Origin: Maledivibacter sp.
GTDB lineage: Bacteria; Bacillota; Clostridia; Peptostreptococcales; Caminicellaceae
DNA length: 64,000 nt
Reading direction: 5' to 3'
Assembly (NCBI GenBank): GCA_025210375.1
Contig: JAOASB010000013.1
Span: 62,001-126,000 of the forward strand
Part shown: positions 56,897 through 64,000 of the stretch, in pieces
Layout: the number at the start of each line of letters is the position of its first letter
Position numbering within the stretch: the first letter of the stretch is position 1
Program-made: the position numbers and the translations under genes
The notes under the pieces: model-generated
The model's input: the letters and a program-made list of their open reading frames with translations, nothing else
Database searches by the model: none
What the model was told of the DNA's origin: nothing

Positions 56897-57646
56897 CTAT
56901 TTTATTGGAATATTGGTCTTTGATTCCAATTTCTTTCCTTTGGCTTTTAAATAGTTTTTCAACTTTTCCTTAGATGTGTTCATTATTAGTTCTTCAGGCA
57001 TTCCTACTAATTTAAAAACTTCAATTGAGTCATTAAATTTACCGACATCAAAGGAAATATGGGCATCACTACCTGCTACAACAAAAACACCAAGTTCCTT
57101 GGCTTTCCTAGCGATCATAATACAATTATCCTTGCTTCCACTTCTACCCGGGTTTGTAAATGTACTATTATTAATTTCGATAATCTTATTCTTCCTTTTA
57201 GCTCCTAAAACAAACTCCTCTACCTCTATTGGAAATTTAGGATTTCCAGGATGGGCTACTATATCTACATAATCATTATCCATAACCTTTAGGAATGCCC
57301 TTGTGTTTTGTTCCCTTGTTCCAGGCTGTATACACACATCATGTAGACTAGCAAGCACCAAATCTAATCTCTGTAAATAGTCTTTAGGTATGTCAATATT
57401 TCCATCGTAATCTATAATATTTGCTTCAACACCTCTTAGTATTTCAATTCCATCTATTTCTCTTGGTATCACCCTTTGATTGCCTATATGAAAAATATTA
57501 GGCCCTCCAGGCATAGCAGGTCCATGGTCTGTAAAGGCAACTAGCTCCAAACCTTTCTTTTTTGCTTCCACCACATAATCATGTATAGTGCTATATGCAT
57601 GCCCACTAGCAATAGTATGGGTATGAGTATCTAATACAAATTTCAT
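56897..57646 (-). CDS. PHP-domain phosphatase, YcdX family
   Basis: About 249 residues from the ATG at 57646, 8 nt after GGAGG; the upstream ATG at 57661 overlaps the ribosome site itself and is rejected. PHP motifs LDTHTHTIASGHAYS, AFTDHGPAMPG, DIVAHPGNPKFP and VAGSDAHISFD supply the metal ligands of a trinuclear hydrolase. YcdX-like proteins dephosphorylate small substrates. Single gene. Confidence 0.87.
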   Translation of the reverse strand: MKFVLDTHTHTIASGHAYSTIHDYVVEAKKKGLELVAFTDHGPAMPGGPNIFHIGNQRVIPREIDGIEILRGVEANIIDYDGNIDIPKDYLQRLDLVLASLHDVCIQPGTREQNTRAFLKVMDNDYVDIVAHPGNPKFPIEVEEFVLGAKRKNKIIEINNSTFTNPGRSGSKDNCIMIARKAKELGVFVVAGSDAHISFDVGKFNDSIEVFKLVGMPEELIMNTSKEKLKNYLKAKGKKLESKTNIPIK

Positions 57647-57733
57647 TGTTTTATCCTCCATATGTATAGGGTTTTTGAAGTATATACTAAAATCCCCATA
57701 TACTTGTTAATTTTTATATAAATATTTTAAACA

Positions 57734-58675
57734 TTAATAACCTTTATCTAAATCTACTATATTAATAAGCTCCTCACCATTCATATATCTTTTCATATTC
57801 TTATATAAATAATCAAATCTTCTCTTGTTTCTCATTTCAGAAATCCAGCAGTTATGTGGTGTTACAACAACATTGTTGAGGTTCCACAAAGGACTATCCT
57901 TTGGTAGCGGTTCTTTTTCAAATACATCTAGGGCAACTCCCTTAAATTTTCCCCCATTAATTTTTTTTATTAAACTTCCCTCATCAATAATACTACCTCT
58001 AGATACATTTATCAAATATGAACCATCTTTAAACATATTAATTGTAGTATCGTTAATCAGATGATGTGTATCATTAGTATAGGGAATTGCTAATACAACT
58101 ATATCTGATAGCGATAATATTTTATCTATTTCCTTTATTGAGTAGCATGTGTCAAAATACTCAACGTCTTTTCCCCTTGTGTTTAATCCTAATATATTAG
58201 CTTCAAATGACTTTAACCTTTTTGCAGTTTCCTTAGCAATAGTACCGGTTCCAATAAATCCTACTGTCTTGTTATATAATTCTAATATCGATGTATCTAT
58301 TTGCCACCTTTGATTTGATTGTTTTGTATAAAAACCCCTTGAATTTTTTAACATTTCCAGTACTTTTAAAACAATCCACTCACTAATTGGTATGGAATAA
58401 CCACCCTTATTATTTGTTAAAATAATACCCTTCTCCCTTATATACTCTAAGGGGGCTTGATCTATTCCTATACTCGATAACATAATCACTTTCAGATTTT
58501 TAAATTTAGAGATATCTAATGTGTTAAAAGGATTGTAACAAACTAATACTTCAACATCTTCTATTTCCTTTATATTGGTTAACTGTTTTTCATCTATATA
58601 AATAGTATCATATCCAAGTTTTTCAATACTCCTCATTTTCTCTTCCCCATAGTCATATGTAAATAGAACCTTCAT
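57734..58675 (-). CDS. D-2-hydroxyacid dehydrogenase family protein
   Basis: 313 residues. NAD-binding motif GFIGTGTIAKETAKRL, NVSRGSIIDEGSL with the catalytic Arg region, EKEPLPKDSPLW, and TPHNCW with the catalytic His. Phosphoglycerate dehydrogenase-like reductases interconvert 2-oxo acids and D-2-hydroxy acids using NAD(H). The substrate is not identified. The missing C-terminal ACT domain argues against a dedicated SerA. Confidence 0.85.
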   Translation of the reverse strand: MKVLFTYDYGEEKMRSIEKLGYDTIYIDEKQLTNIKEIEDVEVLVCYNPFNTLDISKFKNLKVIMLSSIGIDQAPLEYIREKGIILTNNKGGYSIPISEWIVLKVLEMLKNSRGFYTKQSNQRWQIDTSILELYNKTVGFIGTGTIAKETAKRLKSFEANILGLNTRGKDVEYFDTCYSIKEIDKILSLSDIVVLAIPYTNDTHHLINDTTINMFKDGSYLINVSRGSIIDEGSLIKKINGGKFKGVALDVFEKEPLPKDSPLWNLNNVVVTPHNCWISEMRNKRRFDYLYKNMKRYMNGEELINIVDLDKGY

Positions 58676-58761
58676 TCCCTTCCTCCTTTCCCAAAACAGA
58701 ACTCTAAAAACATCAACGCCCCACCCTTACTTAGATTTTGGGCGAAAAAAGACACCAATAA

Positions 58762-58791
58762 TTAAAAGCTACTGCAAAGCAGTAACTTTAA
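58762..58791 (-). terminator. terminator-like hairpin after the PilZ gene
   Basis: ACTGC-AAA-GCAGT with the flanking TTAAAAGCT and AACTTTAA partly paired. It overlaps the end of the PilZ gene, and the T tracts are short. Confidence 0.5.
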
Positions 58792-59132
58792 TTAAAAATC
58801 TCGTCTTCATATTCGTCAATATTTCCACTAAGAACATCGGCTAATCCTACAAATTCACAGCCCACGATAAATCCTTCGTTTATTTTCTGATTCCTTACTA
58901 TTCTAAGGACACTGTAAAAGGTTTTTTCATCGTCAATAGTTATTTTTGCATTAAAAAAGTAATCAATAGGTAGTTCTATTTCACTAATAAATCCAATTCC
59001 CATTTTAGAAACATTTATTACCGTAACCTCATCATTGATATTTTTTATGGTTTCGTCCCCAGATTTGTATAAAGAATCAATTGTTAGTTTTATGTTTACG
59101 GGTAATCTTTTGAACTTCCTCCTATCATCCAT
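58788..59132 (-). CDS. PilZ-domain c-di-GMP-binding protein
   Basis: 114 residues covering one PilZ domain: DDRRKFKRLPVNI gives the RxxxR-type motif and NVSKMGIGFISE the [DN]xSxxG motif that together bind cyclic di-GMP. Single-domain PilZ proteins act as adaptors on motility, adhesion or exopolysaccharide machinery. No partner gene is adjacent. Confidence 0.87.
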   Translation of the reverse strand: MDDRRKFKRLPVNIKLTIDSLYKSGDETIKNINDEVTVINVSKMGIGFISEIELPIDYFFNAKITIDDEKTFYSVLRIVRNQKINEGFIVGCEFVGLADVLSGNIDEYEDEIFN

Positions 59133-59315
59133 AAAAAAGCCTCCCTAATCATATCATTTATATTATTATACCATATATGCATCAAAATCTATGTCATCAA
59201 AATATGTTTTATCATAAACTATAATATAGATATGAAATGTTTTGCTCTATAAACAACTTTATTCATTATGACCACATATATTTCATGTCACATATAATTT
59301 AAATGGGGTATTATA

Positions 59316-59561
59316 ATGTCAGATAACTGTAAAGACTTTTTTAAAATCTTAAAATCCGAAACCTTTCTGGCCTTAATAAAGGCTGATAAAATTAAAATTG
59401 CACAGCTAAATGCAGCTATTGCTTTACTTATTAAATGTAATATTGACTTTGATGTAATATTTACTTCTGGAACTAATAGAGAAGATCCTCAGGCACTCCT
59501 TACAGTGTACATAAACCCTAATACTAATATAGATTTTACATTTGAATTTGACGGGTGTTAG
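59316..59561 (+). CDS. small protein of 81 aa, unknown function
   Basis: Starts at an ATG preceded by GGGGTATTATA, a modest ribosome site. Helical first half (FFKILKSETFLALIKADKIK) then a strand-rich, Asn/Thr-rich end. It has no membrane segment and lies alone on the plus strand, convergent with the FAD oxidoreductase gene. Coding looks likely from length and composition, but the family is not recognised. Confidence 0.5.
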   Translation: MSDNCKDFFKILKSETFLALIKADKIKIAQLNAAIALLIKCNIDFDVIFTSGTNREDPQALLTVYINPNTNIDFTFEFDGC

Positions 59562-59575
59562 TTAATCTGACTTCT

Positions 59576-60805
59576 TTATCTATCCATTCTAAATAAATCT
59601 AGAAATCTTGAATATTCACCAAAATATAAATCCTTAATCAGCTTTGCTCCAATAACGGCATATAAAATGCCATTTGACCCATAGCCAAGGCAAAAATAAC
59701 AGTTAGGATATTTCTTATACTCACCTATATAGGGTAATCCATCCTGTGACTCTCCAAATAAACCACTGAAACGATATTGTATTTCTATGTCATTTATTTT
59801 AGGCATTAGGCTTAGAAGTCTATTATTTAAAATTTGAAACTTTTCTATTGATATAGGATCATCATTGGTTAAAGTAGCTATTTTACTATTTTGTCCACCT
59901 AAATCTAAATCTTCTCCACCAATAATTATTCTATCATCACTTGTAGTTCGTAAATATGTATATGGATCATTTGTATCCCTGATTATACATCGTTTATGCC
60001 ATCCATCAAAATTTTTTATAGGTTTTGATACTAAGGTGAAGCTTCTTGTTAGTATTGCTGTTTTATTTTGTATGAGATCCTTCGCTTCAAATCCAGTTGC
60101 AAAGACAACTTTTTTTGCATTTATTTTAAATTGATTTTTAGTTACTAGTTCCACATGATTACTACATTGATTTATTTTCATTATCTCTGTATTTTCAAAT
60201 ACCCTTAATCCATGACCTAAAGAATGATTGATAAGAGCATGGGAAAAGGAATAGGGATCGATCTCTCCCCCACCTTTTTTTGAATATATTCCGGCTTTAA
60301 TTGGAAAAGAAAACATCTGATTGCCTCTTTTTTCATCAATAAATTCTACATCAAAACCATTCTTTTTTCTAAGTTCATATTCTTTCTTAAGAAGAGAAAC
60401 ATCTCCATCACTATTCGTATAATAGAAACAATCTCTAAGACTAAAACCGCATTTTTTCCCAAGGGCATCGATTATTTTTTTTATTTCATAAACCGCATTT
60501 TCAGTGAGCTTAAAACATGCTGCTGCATCATCGATCCCTATCATTCCCTTTAATCCTATGAGATCAGTGTCTATCTCATACTGTAAAATTGAAGTTGAAG
60601 CACTGGTACTTCCATATCCAATAATGTTTTTATCAACTATTATTGTATTTACTCCAGCCATAGCAAAATAGTATGCACAGATTGCTCCAGTTACGCCCCC
60701 ACCTATCACCACAACTTCACAATCTATATCATCGCTCAAATATGTAAATTTATTAGGAATACTATTAATATTTGTCCACAACATTTCTCCGGAAACTAAG
60801 TTCAT
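59576..60805 (-). CDS. FAD-dependent oxidoreductase (DAO family)
   Basis: 409 residues. FAD-binding VVVIGGGVTGAICAYYFAMAG near residue 31, a DKNIIGYGSTSASTSILQ block, VFATGFEAKDLI in the middle and GLFGESQDGLPYIG near the end, the marks of the glycine/D-amino-acid oxidase family. It oxidises an amine or amino-acid-like substrate that cannot be specified. Lies just downstream of msrA on the same strand with a gap of about 70 nt. Confidence 0.87.
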   Translation of the reverse strand: MNLVSGEMLWTNINSIPNKFTYLSDDIDCEVVVIGGGVTGAICAYYFAMAGVNTIIVDKNIIGYGSTSASTSILQYEIDTDLIGLKGMIGIDDAAACFKLTENAVYEIKKIIDALGKKCGFSLRDCFYYTNSDGDVSLLKKEYELRKKNGFDVEFIDEKRGNQMFSFPIKAGIYSKKGGGEIDPYSFSHALINHSLGHGLRVFENTEIMKINQCSNHVELVTKNQFKINAKKVVFATGFEAKDLIQNKTAILTRSFTLVSKPIKNFDGWHKRCIIRDTNDPYTYLRTTSDDRIIIGGEDLDLGGQNSKIATLTNDDPISIEKFQILNNRLLSLMPKINDIEIQYRFSGLFGESQDGLPYIGEYKKYPNCYFCLGYGSNGILYAVIGAKLIKDLYFGEYSRFLDLFRMDR

Positions 60806-60873
60806 ATTTAATCCTCCAGTTGTTAGATTTACTCCCCCTTTATTTTCTGTAATTCCTAATAAATATATACTTT

Positions 60874-61530
60874 TTATCGTCCATATCCTTCAACAATTTG
60901 CACCAATCTTTTTTGTCCTTTCTCAGATAAACCCAGAGTATATATTTCTTTATTAAGCATTTCCTTACTTCCATATCCCTTTATATATCCATTTACATGG
61001 GCAGCGGAGGTTGAATTGATAAAATCCGTAAAATTAGTATACATACTACTAAATTCATTCATAAGCTCTCGTACCAATTGCAGATAATGCTTCTGATGAT
61101 AATTCTCAGCCAAATAAAATTTTTCAAGCTCCCCGATCTCCGTGAATATTTTTGTCTTTTTTCTTACCTCTTCCCTTTCCTTGGACTTAAGGGCTTTCTC
61201 CCTTTGTTTCTCATCATGATAAAAGACCATGGATGCATATTGCCTTGAGGGAGCATTATATTCTGGAATGTGACTTCTCCAAAATATATCTAGCAGCTCT
61301 TCGTAGGATATAATCTGCGAGTCAAAGTCAATTTGAATGGTTTCCCCATGGTCCCCTAAATCATGATATGTGGGATACACCTTAGCTCCTCCTGCATAAC
61401 CAACTCTTGTACTAACCACTCCCTTTACAAGCCCAAACTGGGCATCTGGCCCCCAAAATCAGCCCATAGCAAAGGTAGCTGTCTCTAGTTCCTTTACTTT
61501 TAGTAAATCCATCCCAGGTAAATTTTCCAT
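60874..61530 (-). CDS. msrA: selenocysteine-containing peptide methionine sulfoxide reductase A
   Basis: 218 residues counting an in-frame TGA (61459-61461) at codon 24 as selenocysteine. From the ATG at 61530, with GGGAGAAG upstream, the frame reads MENLPGMDLLKVKELETATF, then AMG-U-FWGPDAQFG. TGA falls exactly where other MsrA enzymes have the catalytic cysteine of GCFWG. Downstream motifs RVGYAGG, YPTYHDLGDHGETIQIDF and NAPSRQYASMVFYHD are standard MsrA. A SECIS-like hairpin lies 15 nt beyond the TGA. The rest of the protein has no cysteine, as in the Sec-MsrA of Alkaliphilus (Clostridium sp. OhILAs). It repairs oxidised methionine. Reading the TGA as a stop would leave an enzyme without its active site. 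Confidence 0.9.
61431..61458 (-). promoter_or_regulatory. bacterial SECIS-like element of msrA
   Basis: In the mRNA, GCCCA-GUU-UGGGC (61431-61443) forms a 5-bp hairpin with a 3-nt loop beginning with G, 15 nt after the UGA codon. Bacterial SECIS elements lie just downstream of UGA, with a short apical loop containing an early G, and recruit SelB. The element is within the coding sequence, as expected. Confidence 0.75.
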
Positions 61531-61677
61531 ATTCAATCTTCTCCCTATAAAAAGTGTATTACTGATTAAAGTATATATATAGGGTTTTCATAGTATAACT
61601 TAACTTATGCATGGACAAATATGCGATGGTTCTGGGCATTTTGTACTTGTATAAGTTAAAGTCTATACTAAAATCCC

Positions 61678-61791
61678 TATATTATAGATATTCCAGTTAA
61701 ACAGTTAATTTATACACATCAAAACTCCCTAGAAACATCGGATATTTTGAGATGTATAAATTAAGTTTAACTTTTGGAAATCTATATTTTT
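61678..61791. repeat. MITE-like 114-bp inverted repeat
   Basis: Left arm TATAGATATTCCAGTTAAAC, then TTAATTTATAC and CAAAA. The right arm inverted is TATAGATTTCC, AAGTTAAAC, TTAATTTATAC and CAAAA. The arms are about 45 bases each with a 20-base centre. It fills much of the 396-base gap upstream of the DUF1850 gene. The same gap holds a copy of the CCCTATAT repeat near 61568-61600 and no gene. Arm-like copies occur at 51319 and 46611. Confidence 0.68.
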
Positions 61792-61926
61792 ACCCATAAA
61801 TCATGTTTAATAGACATTATCCCCAATTATATTTAGTAATGCATTTAAACACAGTAAATTTCATGTTAAACTGTTAATAGCCTAATAAAATGCTATTTCA
61901 TATATAGCTAAAGGAGCTGAAAAAAC

Positions 61927-62427
61927 ATGTTAAAGCTGCTAAAAAACATTGTCCTTCTTATTTTATTTATAGCTACTATATTGATTTTTATTAATATACA
62001 TGTACTAGTACTAGAAGATGTACAGAATAACAAAACCATTTTCATCGTAAAAGTTAATCCAAATGATGAATTCACAATGACATGGATGCATTCCGTTGAA
62101 TTACAACCCTGGGAAGAAATTTTTAGAATAGATGATGACTATCATGTTATATTGGATAGAACTAGATTCAAATCCTTTGGTGCAGGAGTACCAGATTATG
62201 CGGGTGATAAATCCGAGGTAAAGGATGGGTATGTAATCTTTAGCGGCATTAATAAAAAAATGAATGATTTACAATATGGAATTTCTGATTTTGCAAAGCA
62301 TACATTTAATTTTTCAGATAAAGAGTTAAGACTTTATGAGCATATAGAAGATGGCAACGCAATAAAGATCTATACAAAGCCTCTAAATATGCTAGAATAT
62401 TTTATAAAAAAAGCTGCTTCAATTTAG
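61927..62427 (+). CDS. DUF1850 protein associated with a TRAP transporter
   Basis: 166 residues: one N-terminal hydrophobic segment (about 5-27) acting as signal or anchor, then the DUF1850 pattern MTWMHSVELQPWEEIF and SFGAGVPDY. DUF1850 genes normally accompany fused TRAP permease genes, as here, where the two are convergent. The protein is probably exported and helps transport or folding in an undefined way. GGAG lies upstream of the ATG. The end overlaps a shared terminator hairpin. Confidence 0.82.
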   Translation: MLKLLKNIVLLILFIATILIFINIHVLVLEDVQNNKTIFIVKVNPNDEFTMTWMHSVELQPWEEIFRIDDDYHVILDRTRFKSFGAGVPDYAGDKSEVKDGYVIFSGINKKMNDLQYGISDFAKHTFNFSDKELRLYEHIEDGNAIKIYTKPLNMLEYFIKKAASI

Positions 62428-62442
62428 TTTAAGAAGCAGCTT
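62411..62442. terminator. terminator shared by convergent DUF1850 and TRAP genes
   Basis: AAGCTGCTTC/GAAGCAGCTT, 10-bp perfect stem with a 12-nt loop. The minus-strand side is followed by a long T run, the plus-strand side by a weaker one. The left arm encodes the last residues of the DUF1850 protein. Confidence 0.8.
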
Positions 62443-62452
62443 CTATACTTTT

Positions 62453-64000
62453 CTATGCATTGCTTAAAACTTTTCCATTAGATATTTTACCGGAAATGAA
62501 AACCAATAAGAAAATAGCAATCCCTATTACATCGGAAAATATTCCAGGTTTTATTAATAGTAGAGCCGATGCAAGCATAATTATTCTATATATTATGTTT
62601 AGCTTCTTATTTAGATATCCTTCAACTGAAGCTCCTAATGCAACTACACCTATCACCGCAGTAATAACAACTATAACAGTTTCAAATAAAGTTGTATTGA
62701 TAAGAAGTAGTGATGGAGAAAATACAAATATATATGGTACTACAAAGCCTGCCAAGGCTAATTTCACTGCTTGGAATCCAGTTTGTGCAGGTTTCCCACC
62801 GGCTATACCTGCTCCGGCAAATGCTGCCAAGGCAACGGGAGGTGTTAGATTTGCCAGCATCCCAAAGTAGAATACAAACATATGTGAAACTAAATGAGGT
62901 ATTCCCATTTTGGCTAAAGCTGGAGCTGCCATAGTAGCTGTTATTATATAGGCTGGAATTGAAGGCAAGCCCATTCCCAAAACAATGCAAGCTATCATTG
63001 TTAATATTAAAGTCATAAACAAATTTCCTTTTCCCAGGAAAAGAATTGCCCCGGCTAATTTTAGACCAAATCCAGTCAAGGTAGCTACTCCGATTATTAA
63101 TCCTACTACTGCACAGGACATTGCAACACCTAACGCTGTACGAGTCCCACTTTCTAAAGCATCTATTATATCCTTAAAACTCATCCTAGTCTCTTTCCTT
63201 AAAAAGCTCACCCCTATAGTTAAAAGAATTGACCAAAATGCGGCATATATTGGTGTCCTTCCGCTTATTAAAAAGTATAATAATCCCACTAAGGGTAATA
63301 AAAGATGTCCTCTTTGTTTTAATACATCAACCACCTTAGGCAATTGATCCTTGGGCATTCCTGTAAGTCCCTTTCTAGATGCTCTTAAATGAATTATTAC
63401 GATAACCCCTAAATAATAAAGCAGTGCCGGTATTATTGCTGAAACAGCAATTTTTATATATTCTATACCCAAATATTCTGCCATAATAAATGCCGCAGCA
63501 CCCATAACGGGTGGTAAAATTTGTCCACCACAAGAAGCGGCGGCTTCAACTGCACCAGCAAACTCCTTATCATATCCAATCTTTTTCATAAGGGGTATAG
63601 TAAAGGCCCCTGTAGTAACAACATTTGCAACGGCACTACCATTTATAGACCCTAAAAATCCACTTGATACTACGGCCACCTTAGCTGGTCCCCCTTTTCC
63701 GGACCCTGCAATAGCCATAGATAGATCATTAAAGAATTGTCCCATTCCTGATTTTTGTAAAAAGGCTCCAAATAGGACAAATAAGAATATATAAGTAGAC
63801 GAAACCCCTATGGCAATACCAAAAATACCTTCTGTAGTAAGATACATATATTCAGCTATATCCCTTAATCCATATCCTCTGTGGGCAATAATATTGGGAA
63901 GATTGCGTCCAAATAATGCATAAAGTATAAATAGTACTGCTAGTAAAGCAATTTCTTTCCCTGTAATTCTCCTAGCTGCCTCTAGCACAAGCAATATAGC
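62453..64000 (-). CDS. TRAP transporter fused permease, DctM-like (5' end outside window)
   Basis: About 515 residues visible and open to the window edge, so the N-terminal part is missing. A dozen or more hydrophobic segments. Motifs GSINGSAVANVVTTG, GAVEAAASCGGQILPPVMGAAAF and LGMGLPSIPAYI are typical of TRAP-type 4TM/12TM fused permeases, with ion-coupled uptake of organic acids via a periplasmic-type binding protein. The binding protein gene would be expected upstream, outside the window. Substrate unknown. Confidence 0.92.
   Translation of the reverse strand, partial: AILLVLEAARRITGKEIALLAVLFILYALFGRNLPNIIAHRGYGLRDIAEYMYLTTEGIFGIAIGVSSTYIFLFVLFGAFLQKSGMGQFFNDLSMAIAGSGKGGPAKVAVVSSGFLGSINGSAVANVVTTGAFTIPLMKKIGYDKEFAGAVEAAASCGGQILPPVMGAAAFIMAEYLGIEYIKIAVSAIIPALLYYLGVIVIIHLRASRKGLTGMPKDQLPKVVDVLKQRGHLLLPLVGLLYFLISGRTPIYAAFWSILLTIGVSFLRKETRMSFKDIIDALESGTRTALGVAMSCAVVGLIIGVATLTGFGLKLAGAILFLGKGNLFMTLILTMIACIVLGMGLPSIPAYIITATMAAPALAKMGIPHLVSHMFVFYFGMLANLTPPVALAAFAGAGIAGGKPAQTGFQAVKLALAGFVVPYIFVFSPSLLLINTTLFETVIVVITAVIGVVALGASVEGYLNKKLNIIYRIIMLASALLLIKPGIFSDVIGIAIFLLVFISGKISNGKVLSNA

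Noticed and set aside
60874-61419. msrA as a 181-codon gene starting at 61419
   Set aside because: It would lack the active-site segment; the upstream frame encodes the expected MsrA N-terminus with TGA as selenocysteine.
1-64000. CRISPR arrays, tRNA and rRNA genes
   Set aside because: No regularly spaced repeats, cloverleaf-like segments or conserved rRNA sequence were seen on either strand; a tRNA scan was not possible by eye with full certainty.

Overview
The window is low-GC DNA from an anaerobic, Clostridia-type Firmicute. The evidence is AT-rich codon use, strong AGGAGG ribosome sites, sporulation-type wall enzymes, small alarmone synthetase and PilZ genes, and a selenocysteine MsrA of the Alkaliphilus kind. 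It divides into an integrated mobile region (1 to about 42,890) and ordinary chromosome (about 42,890 to 64,000). No rRNA, tRNA or CRISPR array was seen.

Mobile region, nearly all leftward. Positions 1-25,000 are the DNA-processing and coupling half of an integrative conjugative element (ICE): ParA, ParB, a giant ArdC-like/methylase/helicase protein, a RadC-like protein, a TOPRIM primase-like protein, MobC and MOBP-type relaxase, a hairpin-rich oriT candidate, a VirD4 coupling protein, a pilin-like protein, a DUF6133 membrane peptide and an S-layer-anchored Ig-repeat surface protein that runs off the left edge. The VirB4/VirB6 core of the secretion system is not in view. Two very large STAND NTPases with N-terminal nuclease-like domains are carried as probable anti-phage cargo. 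One (7,707-11,768) ends beside the oriT candidate. The other (25,267-31,533) lies between an IS3-type end and a nearly complete IS3-family element. Positions 33,400-42,800 form a second, compact module: three tandem large serine recombinases, its own MobC/relaxase pair, a RepA-like ATPase, a HigBA-type toxin-antitoxin, DUF6870/DUF6075/DUF6809 proteins, TnpV and a candidate small RNA. It abuts the intact 3' end of an rlmD-type rRNA methyltransferase gene, which is probably the integration site. The picture is of an ICE and a mobilizable element stacked together.

A second tnpV-like gene, about 70% identical at protein level to the free-standing one, is nested out of frame inside the giant methylase/helicase gene and has its own perfect Shine-Dalgarno sequence. 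In the host frame the same DNA encodes a disordered Ser/Gly/Arg/Asn-rich linker.

Chromosomal region. Mostly leftward genes: RlmD, two HAD phosphatases, PrsW, a metallophosphoesterase, a TtcA-like PP-loop ATPase, a RelQ-type alarmone synthetase, radical SAM proteins including RlmN, a universal-stress-like protein, a LysM/M14 peptidase, a PHP phosphatase, a D-2-hydroxyacid dehydrogenase, a PilZ protein, an FAD oxidoreductase, selenoprotein MsrA, and a DUF1850 gene convergent with a fused TRAP transporter permease. Intergenic spaces carry MITE-like inverted repeats and dispersed short repeats. Two adjacent undescribed small proteins (55 and 58 aa) share a Y-[EK]-D-M motif and are bracketed by a 125-bp direct repeat.
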